64,000 nucleotides of DNA from Streptomyces liliiviolaceus (GTDB lineage: Bacteria; Actinomycetota; Actinomycetes; Streptomycetales; Streptomycetaceae): assembly GCF_018070025.1 (NCBI RefSeq), contig NZ_JAGPYQ010000001.1, positions 6,634,001 through 6,698,000 of the forward strand, written 5' to 3'. The notes below the pieces were generated by a model, which saw nothing but the letters and a program-made list of their open reading frames with translations, was not told the DNA's origin and did no database searches. Made by a program: the position numbers and the translations under genes. The stretch's first letter is position 1, and each line of letters starts with the position of its first letter. Below are positions 54,288 to 62,650 of this stretch, piece by piece.

Positions 54288-54497
54288 GCGCAGTTCCCCG
54301 CGCCCCTAAAAGACTGCGCCGTTCCCCGCGCCCCTGACGGGGCGCCCGTCAGGGGCGCGGGGAACTGCGCGGGTGACCCCCACCGAACCCGCAGACAAAA
54401 ACCGGCCCGTCTTTGGGGGCGCGGGGAACGGCGCGATCAGCCCCCGCCGGGCCGCAGACGAAGACCGGCCGGTTTTTAGGGGCGCGGGGAACTGCGC
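54288..54497. repeat. Five 20-bp-family repeats between convergent genes
   Basis: Copies lie at 54288-54307 (plus), 54316-54335 (plus, CCGTT variant), 54351-54370 (minus), 54415-54434 (minus, variant) and 54478-54497 (minus). They fill most of the 308-bp gap between the DUF3048 and MarR stops; nothing else is seen there. Confidence 0.8.
54316..54370. terminator. Near-perfect long hairpin between DUF3048 and PcaV genes
   Basis: Arms 54316-54341 and 54345-54370 pair over 26 bp with a single mismatch around a 3-nt loop (GCG). It lies 90 bp after the DUF3048 stop and 165 bp after the convergent MarR stop. Very stable; probable bidirectional terminator. Confidence 0.65.
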
Positions 54498-54534
54498 AGT
54501 CTTTTAGGCCGGTCACGACCGCACCCGCGCCGCG

Positions 54535-55020
54535 TCACGGCGCACGGCTGACAACCGGCTCCCCCGCCCCACCCGGGGCAACCGGATTGCGCAACCCCTC
54601 CGCCGCGTCGGACACCCGCTGGATCAGGTCGAAGAAGAGCGCCTGCTCCTCCCCGGACAGCGGCGCGAGGAACACCTGGTTCATCCGAGCCGTCCGCACC
54701 GTCAGCTTGCGATGCACCCGCACCCCGTCGTCCGTGAGACGCAGCAGCGACCGCCGCCCGTCCTGCGGATCACGGACCTTGTCCAGCAGACCGCGCCGCC
54801 CGAGCCGGCTGATGACCTCGGCGATGGTGGACCGGTCGAGCCCCACCCGCTCCCCCACCGTGCGCTGATCGAGCCCCGGCTCGGCGACGAGCGCGTTCAG
54901 GACCGCGAACTGGGGCGAGGTGATCTCCTCGGAGACCATCGTGTTCCACAGCAGGTAGTGCGCCTGCTGCAGCCGCCGGGCCAGATGCCCGGGGTGGGTG
55001 GAGAGATCCACCGCGGCCAT
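54535..55020 (-). CDS. pcaV: MarR-family repressor of the protocatechuate operon (PcaV-like)
   Basis: The 161-aa protein has a MarR winged helix (GLDQRTVGERVGLDRSTIAEVISRLGRRGLLDKVRDPQDGRR in parts: RSTIAEVISRL, then RDPQDGRRS wing). ATG 55020 follows AAGGAG at 6 nt; the frame opens to 55128. It is divergent from pcaI, exactly the place of PcaV in S. coelicolor, where this MarR repressor is released from DNA by protocatechuate. That identity is by position and family. A 16-bp palindrome before pcaI is its likely site. Confidence 0.85.
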   Translation of the reverse strand: MAAVDLSTHPGHLARRLQQAHYLLWNTMVSEEITSPQFAVLNALVAEPGLDQRTVGERVGLDRSTIAEVISRLGRRGLLDKVRDPQDGRRSLLRLTDDGVRVHRKLTVRTARMNQVFLAPLSGEEQALFFDLIQRVSDAAEGLRNPVAPGGAGEPVVSRAP

Positions 55021-55193
55021 GAGCGCTCCTTGTGCCACGAGAGTCGGCATTCGTTGGTGCACTGAACAATAGCGGGCCATCAGTCCGCTGTCTCTTTTCC
55101 ATGAGCAGACCCTTGGCTTGGTTTTCATGGGAGGTCTTGACGGTTGACGGTCACAATGGCAGCGTGTTCGAAACCTCGAAGAAATACTCAGTG

Positions 55194-55209
55194 CCCTGAC
55201 TAATCAGGG
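55194..55209. promoter_or_regulatory. Candidate PcaV operator before pcaI
   Basis: CCCTGA and TCAGGG form a perfect inverted repeat around CTAA, 34 bp before the pcaI ATG. It lies downstream of TTGACG elements at 55137 and 55144 and would block transcription of the pca operon. The palindrome length fits a dimeric MarR protein. Confidence 0.6.
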
Positions 55210-55243
55210 TTGCGGGACGCTCGGGAGAGATGGGGCTTCGCAG

Positions 55244-56026
55244 ATGGACAAGGTGGTCTCCACAGCCGCCGGGGCTGTGGCCGACGTACCCGACGGCGCG
55301 ACACTCGCCGTCGGCGGTTTCGGCCTCAGCGGTGTGCCGAACGTGACGATCCAGGCGCTGTACGAGCGCGGGGTCACCGGCCTGGGCGTGGTGTCCAACA
55401 ACTGCGGGGCGATGGAGTCCGGCCTGGCGGTCCTGCTGGCGGCGGGCCGCATCGCCCGCGTCACCGGCTCGTACATCGGGGCGAACAAGGAGTTCGCGCG
55501 GCAGTACCTGGGCGGGGAGCTGGAGGTCGAGATGATCCCGCAGGGCACCCTGGCCGAGCGGCTGCGGGCCGGCGGCGCCGGGATTCCCGCGTTCTACACA
55601 CCGGCCGGTGTGGGCACGCAGGTCGCCGACGGCGGACTGCCCTGGCGTTACGACGGCGAGGGCGGCGTCGCGCTGGCCTCCCCGCCGAAGGAGGTACGGG
55701 ACTTCGACGGCACCCCGCACGTGCTGGAGCGCGGCATCCGCACCGACTTCGCGCTGGTGCGGGCCGCGAAGGGCGACCGGCACGGGAACCTCGTCTTCAA
55801 CAAGTCCTCCCGCAACTTCAACCCTCTCGCCGCGATGGCCGGGCGCGTGACGATCGCCGAGGTGGAGGAGCTGGTGGAGCCCGGCGAGATCGATCCGGAC
55901 GCGGTGCATCTGCCGGGCATCTTCGTGCAGCGGGTCGTCGCGCTCACCCCGGCGCAGGCGGCGGACAAGAAGATCGAACAGCGCACGGTCTCCGCGCCCG
56001 CGCCACGAGGGACGGTGAACGGCTGA
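55244..56026 (+). CDS. pcaI: 3-oxoadipate CoA-transferase subunit A
   Basis: The 260-aa class I CoA-transferase alpha subunit has [10 protein letters not shown] near the N-terminus and the GAN(K)EF and [17 protein letters not shown] segments. With PcaJ it moves CoA from succinyl-CoA to 3-oxoadipate. It is the first gene of pcaIJFHGBL. Its stop overlaps the pcaJ start by one base (TGATG). Regulation is probably by the divergent MarR protein. Similar subunits serve acetoacetate (Scot), but the operon decides the assignment. Confidence 0.93.
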   Translation: MDKVVSTAAGAVADVPDGATLAVGGFGLSGVPNVTIQALYERGVTGLGVVSNNCGAMESGLAVLLAAGRIARVTGSYIGANKEFARQYLGGELEVEMIPQGTLAERLRAGGAGIPAFYTPAGVGTQVADGGLPWRYDGEGGVALASPPKEVRDFDGTPHVLERGIRTDFALVRAAKGDRHGNLVFNKSSRNFNPLAAMAGRVTIAEVEELVEPGEIDPDAVHLPGIFVQRVVALTPAQAADKKIEQRTVSAPAPRGTVNG

Positions 56027-56697
56027 TGGCCTGGACGCGTGAACAGATGGCCGCGCGGGCCGCGCGCGAACTGCGGGACGGTCAGTACGTGAATCTCGGC
56101 ATCGGGCTGCCGACGCTGATCCCCAACCACCTCCCGCCGGGCGTGGAGGTGGTCCTGGAGTCGGAGAACGGCATCCTGGGCACCGGCCCGTACCCGACCG
56201 AGGAGCAGGTCGACCCGGATCTGATCAACGCGGGCAAGGAGACCGTCACGGTCCTGCCCGGCGCCTCCTACTTCGACTCGGCGCTGTCGTTCGGGATGAT
56301 CCGCGGCGGGCACATCGATGTCGCGGTCCTCGGCGCGATGCAGGTCTCGGCGGGCGGCGACCTGGCGAACTGGGCCGTGCCCGGCAAGATGATCACCGGG
56401 ATCGGCGGGGCCATGGACCTGGTGCACGGCGCCCGTACGGTGATCGTGGTGATGACCCACACCGCCAAGGACGGGTCGCCGAAGGTCCTCGACACGTGCA
56501 CGCTGCCGCTGACCGGCAAAGCCTGTGTCGACCGTGTGATCACCGACCTGGGTGTCCTGGACGTCACGGACGAGGCCCTGGTACTCGTCGAGACGGCGCC
56601 CGGTGTCACGGTCGACGAGGTCGTGGCGAAGACTGCCGCCAAGGTTCGTATCGCCGAAGAGCTCGTCGAGGAGCTCACCGAGGAGAAGCAGCCGTGA
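56026..56697 (+). CDS. pcaJ: 3-oxoadipate CoA-transferase subunit B
   Basis: The 223-aa beta subunit carries the catalytic Glu47 in [12 protein letters not shown], which forms the glutamyl-CoA intermediate. It starts at ATG 56026, sharing the A of the pcaI TGA, and its TGA overlaps the GTG of pcaF (GTGA). Such chain coupling keeps subunits in equal amounts. Confidence 0.93.
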   Translation: MAWTREQMAARAARELRDGQYVNLGIGLPTLIPNHLPPGVEVVLESENGILGTGPYPTEEQVDPDLINAGKETVTVLPGASYFDSALSFGMIRGGHIDVAVLGAMQVSAGGDLANWAVPGKMITGIGGAMDLVHGARTVIVVMTHTAKDGSPKVLDTCTLPLTGKACVDRVITDLGVLDVTDEALVLVETAPGVTVDEVVAKTAAKVRIAEELVEELTEEKQP

Positions 56698-57896
56698 AGG
56701 ACGTCTACATCGTCGACGCCGTCCGTACCCCGTTCGGCAAGTACAACGGAAGCCTCGCCGCCGTCCGCCCGGACGACCTGGCGGCCCATGCCCTGCGTGA
56801 ACTCCTCGCCCGTACACCGGACCTGGACCCCGCCCGGATCGACGACGTGTACTTCGGCAACGCGAACGGCGCCGGCGAGGAGAACCGCAACGTCGCCCGC
56901 ATGGCCTCGCTGCTCGCGGGTCTGCCCACCTCCGTGCCGGGCGTGAGCGTCAACCGGCTGTGCGCCTCCGGTCTTGAGGCCGTCATCCAGGCCGCCCGCG
57001 CCATCGCGCTCGGCGACGCCTCGATCGCCCTCGCCGGCGGTGTCGAGTCGATGACCCGCGCCCCCTATGTCCTGCCGAAGAGCGACCGGCCCTTCCCCGC
57101 CGGGCACACCGAGCTGTACTCCACGACGCTCGGCTGGCGCATGGTCAACCCGAGGATGGACCCGCAGTGGACCATCCCGCTCGGCGAGTCCGCCGAACTC
57201 ATCGCCGACAAGCACAAGATCAGCCGTGAGCAGCAGGACGAGTTCGCCCTCGCCAGTCACCACAAGGCCGCCGCCGCCCAGGCCGCGGGCCTGTTCGACG
57301 GCGAGATCGCGCCGGTCTCCGTTCCGCAGCGCAAGGGCGACCCGCTGTCCTTCGCCGCCGACGAATGCGTACGCGCCGACGCCTCCCTCCCGGCGATGGC
57401 CAGGCTCAAGCCTTCGTTCCGGACCGACGGCGGCACGGTCACCGCGGGCAACGCCTCCCCCCTCAACGACGGCGCGGCGGCCCTGCTGCTCGTCGACGAG
57501 GAAGGCCTCGCCGCCACCGGCCGCGAACCCCTCGCCCGGGTGTCCGCGTCCGGCGTCTCCGCGCTCGACCCCGACTACTTCGGCCTCGCGCCGGTGGAAG
57601 CCGTCAACCGCGCACTCGCCAGGGCGGGCAAGACATTTGACGACCTGTCAACTCTCGAACTCAACGAGGCCTTCGCCGCGCAGGTGCTGGGCTGTGTCGC
57701 CGAGTGGCCCGAGTTCGACCCGGCCGTCCTCAACCCGCAGGGCGGGGCCATCGCCCTGGGCCACCCCCTCGGCGCCTCCGGTGCCCGCCTGGCCGGGACC
57801 GTCGCCCACCAACTGGCGCGCAAGGGCTCGGGAGTCGGCGTCGCCACCCTCTGCATCGGCGTCGGCCAGGGCCTCGCCCTCGTACTGGAGCGTTAG
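56694..57896 (+). CDS. pcaF: 3-oxoadipyl-CoA thiolase
   Basis: The 400-aa thiolase is complete, with nucleophile Cys90 (NRLCASG), GHPLGASG and the final catalytic Cys in CIGVGQG. It splits 3-oxoadipyl-CoA to succinyl-CoA and acetyl-CoA, the last step of the beta-ketoadipate pathway. The length of about 400 and the operon distinguish it from the beta-oxidation thiolase at 23147. It begins with GTG 56694 overlapping the pcaJ stop. Confidence 0.93.
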   Translation: MKDVYIVDAVRTPFGKYNGSLAAVRPDDLAAHALRELLARTPDLDPARIDDVYFGNANGAGEENRNVARMASLLAGLPTSVPGVSVNRLCASGLEAVIQAARAIALGDASIALAGGVESMTRAPYVLPKSDRPFPAGHTELYSTTLGWRMVNPRMDPQWTIPLGESAELIADKHKISREQQDEFALASHHKAAAAQAAGLFDGEIAPVSVPQRKGDPLSFAADECVRADASLPAMARLKPSFRTDGGTVTAGNASPLNDGAAALLLVDEEGLAATGREPLARVSASGVSALDPDYFGLAPVEAVNRALARAGKTFDDLSTLELNEAFAAQVLGCVAEWPEFDPAVLNPQGGAIALGHPLGASGARLAGTVAHQLARKGSGVGVATLCIGVGQGLALVLER

Positions 57897-57904
57897 GAAC
57901 CCTC

Positions 57905-58675
57905 ATGGCTCTCTCCCAGTCGGACATCGACATAGAGATCAAGGACCAGCAGGACGCGTACGACAAGGCGGTCGCCGGTGGCGCCCCGGTCCTCCACCAT
58001 CCGCGGCGCGACTACGCCCCGTACCGCAGCTCCCTGTTGCGCCATCCGAAACAGCCGCTGGTCGCCGTGAGCGGGGGCGATCCGGAGACCGTCGAGCTGT
58101 CGGGGCCGGTGTTCGGCGTCACCGACATCACCGAGCACGACAGCGATCTGACCATCCATCACCGCGGTGAGCCGATCGGTGAGCGGATGACCGTCTCGGG
58201 ACGGCTGCTCGACCGTGACGGCCGCCCCGTACGCGGCCAGCTCGTCGAGATATGGCAGGCCAACGCCGCCGGCCGGTACGCCCATCTGCGCGAGCAGCAC
58301 CCGGCGCCGCTCGACCCCAACTTCACCGGTGTGGGACGGACCCTGACGGACGATCAGGGCCGGTACTCGTTCACCACGATCAAGCCGGGCCCCTACCCGT
58401 GGGGCAACCACACCAACGCGTGGCGGCCCGCGCACATCCATTTCTCCGTCTTCGGGACGGCGTTCACCCAGCGGCTCGTGACCCAGATGTACTTCCCGAG
58501 CGACCCGCTGTTCCGGTACGACCCGATACTCCGGTCGGTGACGGACACGGCGGCCCGCGAGCGGCTGGTGGCCACCTACGACCACGACCTGTCGAAGCCC
58601 GAGTTCTCGATGGGCTACGCCTGGGACATCGTCCTCGACGGTCCGTCCGCCACCTGGATCGAGGAAGGCCGTTGA
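57905..58675 (+). CDS. pcaH: Protocatechuate 3,4-dioxygenase beta subunit
   Basis: The 256-aa intradiol dioxygenase subunit has the full Fe(III) ligand set: Tyr125, Tyr164, His177 and His179, with the same spacing (39, 13, 2) as the characterised Pseudomonas enzyme. It cleaves protocatechuate between its hydroxyls to 3-carboxy-cis,cis-muconate, with PcaG as partner. It starts 8 bp after the pcaF stop. Confidence 0.95.
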   Translation: MALSQSDIDIEIKDQQDAYDKAVAGGAPVLHHPRRDYAPYRSSLLRHPKQPLVAVSGGDPETVELSGPVFGVTDITEHDSDLTIHHRGEPIGERMTVSGRLLDRDGRPVRGQLVEIWQANAAGRYAHLREQHPAPLDPNFTGVGRTLTDDQGRYSFTTIKPGPYPWGNHTNAWRPAHIHFSVFGTAFTQRLVTQMYFPSDPLFRYDPILRSVTDTAARERLVATYDHDLSKPEFSMGYAWDIVLDGPSATWIEEGR

Positions 58676-58677
58676 GC

Positions 58678-59259
58678 ATGGCCGAGCGACCGCTCCCCAC
58701 CCCGTCCCACACCATCGGCCCGTTCTACGGGCACGCGCTCCCCTTCCCCGACGGCGCCCGGATCGCCCCCCAGGGCCACCCGGACGCGATCAGCCTGCAC
58801 GGTCACGTGTACGACGGCGCGGGCAACCCGGTCCCCGACGCGCTGCTCGACTTCTGGCAGGCCGCGCCCGACGGCTCCCTGACGGGCGCCCCGGGCTCCA
58901 TGCGCCGCGATCCGTCGACCGGCGGCTTCCTCGGCCGCAACGGCGTCGACTTCACGGGGTACGGGCGGGTGCCCACGGACGCCGACGGGCACTACGCGCT
59001 CCACACGCTGCCGCCGGGCAACGCCGGGCTGCCGTACATCAGCGTGTGCGTGTTCGCGCGCGGGCTGACGCACCACCTCTTCACACGCGCCTACCTCGCC
59101 GACGGCCCTGACCCGCTGCTCGACTCGCTGCCGGACGAGCGGCGCGCCACGCTGGTCGCGACCGAGGGGGCGAACGGGATGAAGGGTGCGAAGGGGGCGT
59201 ACCGTTTCGACATCCGTCTTCAGGGCGAAGGCGAAACGGTCTTCCTGGAGTTTCAGTGA
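58678..59259 (+). CDS. pcaG: Protocatechuate 3,4-dioxygenase alpha subunit
   Basis: The 193-aa intradiol-fold subunit lacks the iron-binding Tyr/His pair, as expected for the alpha chain, but keeps TPSHTIGPFYG and the later YISVCVFARGLTHHLFTR. ATG 58678 has GAGGAAGG about 9 nt upstream; a TTG at 58672 overlapping the pcaH stop is an alternative. Its TGA overlaps the pcaB GTG. Confidence 0.93.
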   Translation: MAERPLPTPSHTIGPFYGHALPFPDGARIAPQGHPDAISLHGHVYDGAGNPVPDALLDFWQAAPDGSLTGAPGSMRRDPSTGGFLGRNGVDFTGYGRVPTDADGHYALHTLPPGNAGLPYISVCVFARGLTHHLFTRAYLADGPDPLLDSLPDERRATLVATEGANGMKGAKGAYRFDIRLQGEGETVFLEFQ

Positions 59260-60641
59260 CAGCGGTCGAACCTGAAGAACCCGGTGAGCGTGGGCGGCCC
59301 GTCGGGCCTGTCGGATCCGCCTGCCTCGACGTGGGGCTTCTCGCGCCCGGGCGGGTCGGGTCCGCCGCCGAGGTCGCGACGGGCGACGCCGCGTTCCTTC
59401 GGGCGCTGCTCGACGCGGAGACCGCACTCACACGGGCTCAGGCCTCGCTGGGCCTCGCCCCGGCCGCCGCGGGCGACGCCGTCACCGCCGCCGCCGACGC
59501 GGCGCGTTTCGACGTCCACGCGCTCGCGCTGCGCGCGCGGGCCGGCGGCAACCCGGTGATCCCGCTCGTCGCCGACCTGGGCGCGGCGGTCGGCGACGAG
59601 CACTCCCCGTACGTCCACCGGGGCGCGACCAGCCAGGACATCATGGACACGGCCGCGATGCTGGTGGCTGTACGGACGCTCGACGTGGTCCTCGCCGACC
59701 TCGACCGTACGGAGCGCGCGCTGGCCCGTCTCGCGCGCGACCACCGGGACACGGTCATGCCGGGACGCACGCTCACCCAGCACGCCGTCCCCACCACCTT
59801 CGGTCTGAAGGCGGCGGGGTGGCGGTCGCTGGTGCTGGACGCCCGGGACCGCGTGCGGCTCGTACGGGACGGGCTGCCGGTGCAACTCGGCGGTGCGGCG
59901 GGCACGTTGGCGGCCTTCGGCGTGTACGGCGCCTCGGACACGGGTGCACTCGTGGAGGCGTACGCCCGTGAACTGGGCCTCTTCGCGCCGGTGTTGCCGT
60001 GGCACACCCTCCGGACACCGGTCGCCGACCTCGCGGGCGCCCTCGCCTTCACCGCGGGTGCCCTCGGCAAGACGGCCGTGGATGTCCTGACCCTCTCCCG
60101 AACGGAGATCCGGGAGCTGAGCGAGGGCACGGGCGGCGGGTCCTCCGCCATGCCGCACAAGGCGAATCCGGTGCGCGCCACGCTGATCGCGGCGGCGGCC
60201 CGGCGGGCGCCGCAGCTCGCGGCGACGCTGTACGGGGCCATGGCGGCCGAGGACGAACGGCCCGCTGGGGCCTGGCACGCCGAGTGGGAGCCGCTGCGCG
60301 ATCTGCTCCGCCTGGTGGGCGGGGCGGCGCGGGACGCGGCGGAGCTGACCGAGGGGCTTCAGGTCCACGCGGACACGATGCGGGCTCACTTGGACCTCAC
60401 GCACGGTCTGATCGTCTCCGAGCGGCTGTCGGCCGAGCTCGCGCCGGTGCTGGGGCGGGGCCGTGCCAAGGAAGTGCTCACCCGGGTGGCCCGGCGGGCC
60501 GGCGTCGAGGGTCTGCCACTGGTGGAACTCCTCTCGGCGGAGCCCGAGTTGAAGGACCTCGACCTGGTGGCCCTCACCGACCCCACCCAGTACACGGGTT
60601 CCGCGGGAGCCCTCACCGATCGTGCTCTGGAGCGACGTTGA
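59256..60641 (+). CDS. pcaB: 3-carboxy-cis,cis-muconate cycloisomerase
   Basis: The 461-aa fumarase/adenylosuccinate-lyase superfamily protein has the signature GSSAMPHKANP and an N-terminal ATSQDIMDTA block. It converts carboxymuconate to 4-carboxymuconolactone. GTG 59256 overlaps the pcaG stop (GTGA), and its own TGA overlaps the pcaL start (TTGA). The first 30 residues are a variable Gly/Pro-rich tail. Confidence 0.93.
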   Translation: MTAVEPEEPGERGRPVGPVGSACLDVGLLAPGRVGSAAEVATGDAAFLRALLDAETALTRAQASLGLAPAAAGDAVTAAADAARFDVHALALRARAGGNPVIPLVADLGAAVGDEHSPYVHRGATSQDIMDTAAMLVAVRTLDVVLADLDRTERALARLARDHRDTVMPGRTLTQHAVPTTFGLKAAGWRSLVLDARDRVRLVRDGLPVQLGGAAGTLAAFGVYGASDTGALVEAYARELGLFAPVLPWHTLRTPVADLAGALAFTAGALGKTAVDVLTLSRTEIRELSEGTGGGSSAMPHKANPVRATLIAAAARRAPQLAATLYGAMAAEDERPAGAWHAEWEPLRDLLRLVGGAARDAAELTEGLQVHADTMRAHLDLTHGLIVSERLSAELAPVLGRGRAKEVLTRVARRAGVEGLPLVELLSAEPELKDLDLVALTDPTQYTGSAGALTDRALERR

Positions 60642-61792
60642 CCAGTCGGACCGACCAAGCCGCCTCGCCCGAGGCCCCGTTGCTGCACCATCGCGTCGAG
60701 GGTGCCGTCTCCGCTCCCCCGCTGTTCCTCGGCCCCTCCCTCGGGACGTCGTTGGCCCTGTGGGACAAGGTCGCGCCCGAACTCTCCGTCGCCCACCGGG
60801 TGGTGCGGTGGGACCTGCCGGGGCACGGCGGTTCGTCCGCGTCGCTGATCGGTCCGGGGGCGACCGTCGGCGATCTCGCCGCGCTGGTGCTGGCGCTCGC
60901 CGACTCGCTCGGCATCGACCGGTTCTCGTACGCCGGGGTCTCGCTCGGCGGTGCGGTGGGGCTGCATCTCGCGGTGCACCACCCCGAGCGGGTGGAGAGG
61001 CTCGCCGTGATCTGTTCCTCGGCGCACTTCAGCGGTTCGAAACCGTGGGAGGAGCGGGCCGCGCTCGTACGGGCCGAGGGGCTGGCCGGGCTGGCCGAGG
61101 GCGCCGACGCGCGGTGGTTCACGCCCGGGTTCACCGTCCCCGAGCTGGTCGAGGACCATCGGACGGCCGACCCGGACGGGTACGCGGCGTGCTGTGACGC
61201 GCTGGCGGCGTTCGACATCCGTGAGCGGTTGTCGCGGATCGGCGCACCGACGCTGCTCGTCGCCGGGCGCGAGGATCCGGCGACGCCGCCGGCGCATCTG
61301 CGGGAGATCGCGGACGCGGTGCGCGGGGCCGGGCTCGTGGAGATCCCCGGTGCGTCGCATCTCGCGCCCGCGGAGCGGCCGGAGGCCGTGCTCACCGCGT
61401 TGCGCGCGCACTTCGACGGTGACGCGGGGCGGGGGATGGCGGTGCGGCGGCAGGTCCTCGGTGACGAGCACGTGGACCGGGCGCAGGCGCGGCAGTCCGC
61501 GTTCACGGCGCGGTTCCAGGACTTCATCTCGCGGTACGCGTGGGGTGAGGTGTGGACGGACGAGACGCTGTCACGGCGTGAGCGCAGCATGATCACGATG
61601 ACCGCGCTCGTCGCGCACGGGCACTATGACGAGTTGGCGATGCATGTGCGGGCTGCTCGGCGTAACGGGCTTACGCCGGAGGAGATCGGGGCGGTGTTGC
61701 TTCAGACGGCGGTGTACTGCGGCGTACCTGCGGCGAACTCGGCGTTCGCAGTGGCCCAGGGGGTCCTCGCCGAGGAGGGTCTAGCCCCGTAA
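60638..61792 (+). CDS. pcaL: 3-oxoadipate enol-lactonase / 4-carboxymuconolactone decarboxylase fusion
   Basis: The 384-aa protein fuses two enzymes. Residues about 14-260 are an alpha/beta-hydrolase (PcaD) with Ser102 (GVSLGG), Asp213 and His241 (GASHLAP). Residues about 265-384 are a carboxymuconolactone decarboxylase (PcaC) with VAHGHYDELAMHVRAARRNG. The fused form is known from Streptomyces and Rhodococcus. TTG 60638 has GGAG 5 nt upstream and overlaps the pcaB stop. The stop codon and last residues (GLAP) lie in a degenerate copy of the 20-bp repeat family, so the original end of the gene may have been altered. Confidence 0.93.
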   Translation: MTSRTDQAASPEAPLLHHRVEGAVSAPPLFLGPSLGTSLALWDKVAPELSVAHRVVRWDLPGHGGSSASLIGPGATVGDLAALVLALADSLGIDRFSYAGVSLGGAVGLHLAVHHPERVERLAVICSSAHFSGSKPWEERAALVRAEGLAGLAEGADARWFTPGFTVPELVEDHRTADPDGYAACCDALAAFDIRERLSRIGAPTLLVAGREDPATPPAHLREIADAVRGAGLVEIPGASHLAPAERPEAVLTALRAHFDGDAGRGMAVRRQVLGDEHVDRAQARQSAFTARFQDFISRYAWGEVWTDETLSRRERSMITMTALVAHGHYDELAMHVRAARRNGLTPEEIGAVLLQTAVYCGVPAANSAFAVAQGVLAEEGLAP

Positions 61793-62650
61793 GGGGCGCG
61801 CGCAGACGGGCTGCCGGCCCCAGCCCCGTCAGGGGCGCGGGGAACTGCGCGGCCCGCCCCCACTCGGCCGCAGCCAAAAACCGACGGGACCTGCCCCAAC
61901 ACCCCGCACGCGGCCTGCGGGCCCGTCGTGGCCGGTCGCGCAGTTCCCCGCGCCCCTCACGGGGCCCGCGCCATGCACGCCGGGTGCAGGTGCGTGGGGG
62001 CTGAGCGCGCCGTTCCCCGCGCCCCTAACCGGGCCCGGTGCAGGTGCGTGGGGAGCACGCCTCGCCGATGCCTGCGGGGCCCAGCCCCATCAGGGGCGCG
62101 GGGAACTGCGCGGCCCGCCCCCACACAGCCGCAGCCGAAAACCCGACGGGTCCAGCCCCAACACCCCGCACGCGGCCTGCGGGCCGTCGTGGCCGGTCGC
62201 GCAGTTCCCCGCGCCCCCTACGGGGCCCGGTGCAGGTGCGTGGGGAGCACGCCTCGGCGATGCCTGCGGGGCCCAGCCCCGTCAGGGGCGCGGGGAACTG
62301 CGCGGCCCGCCCCCACTCGGCCGCAGCCGAATCCCCGACGGGTCCTGCCCCAACACCCCGCACGCGGCCTGCGGGCCGTCGTGGCCGGTCGCGCAGTTCC
62401 CCGCGCCCCTTACGGGGCCCGCGCCATGCACGCCGGGTGCAGGTGCGTGGGGGCTGAGCGCGCCGTTCCCCGCGCCCCTAACCGGGCCCCGTGCAGGCGG
62501 GCTGCCAGCCCCAGCCCCGTCAGGGGCGCGGGGAACTGCGCGACCCGCCCCCACTCGGCCGCAGCCAAAAACCGGACGGGTCCTGCCCCCAACACGCCGC
62601 ACGCCGCCTGCGGGCACATCGTGGCCGGTCGCGCAGTTCCCCGCGCCCTC
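61776..62650. repeat. Mosaic array of 20-bp-family repeats between pcaL and the LAL regulator
   Basis: Ten full copies were located: plus at 61938, 62007, 62199, 62391, 62460 and 62631; minus at 61831, 62092, 62284 and 62522, plus a degenerate one at about 61780-61800. Higher-order blocks are repeated: about 70 bp at 61968 recurs at 62419, and about 84 bp at 62041 recurs at 62232. The two flanking genes converge and both take their stop codon from repeat sequence. No ORF in the array looks real. Confidence 0.85.

Noticed and set aside
55021..55028. GAGCGCTC palindrome next to the MarR start, like the LacI operators
   Set aside because: It overlaps the ribosome site and start region of the MarR gene, lacks the extended 12-bp match and the CAG flank, and is likely chance.
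55137..55172. TTGACG elements before pcaI as a full promoter
   Set aside because: Two good -35-like boxes exist but neither has a convincing -10 at 16-19 nt, so no promoter feature was called.
61776..62650. Possible CRISPR array
   Set aside because: Repeats alternate in orientation, the intervening segments are themselves duplicated, and no cas gene is present.
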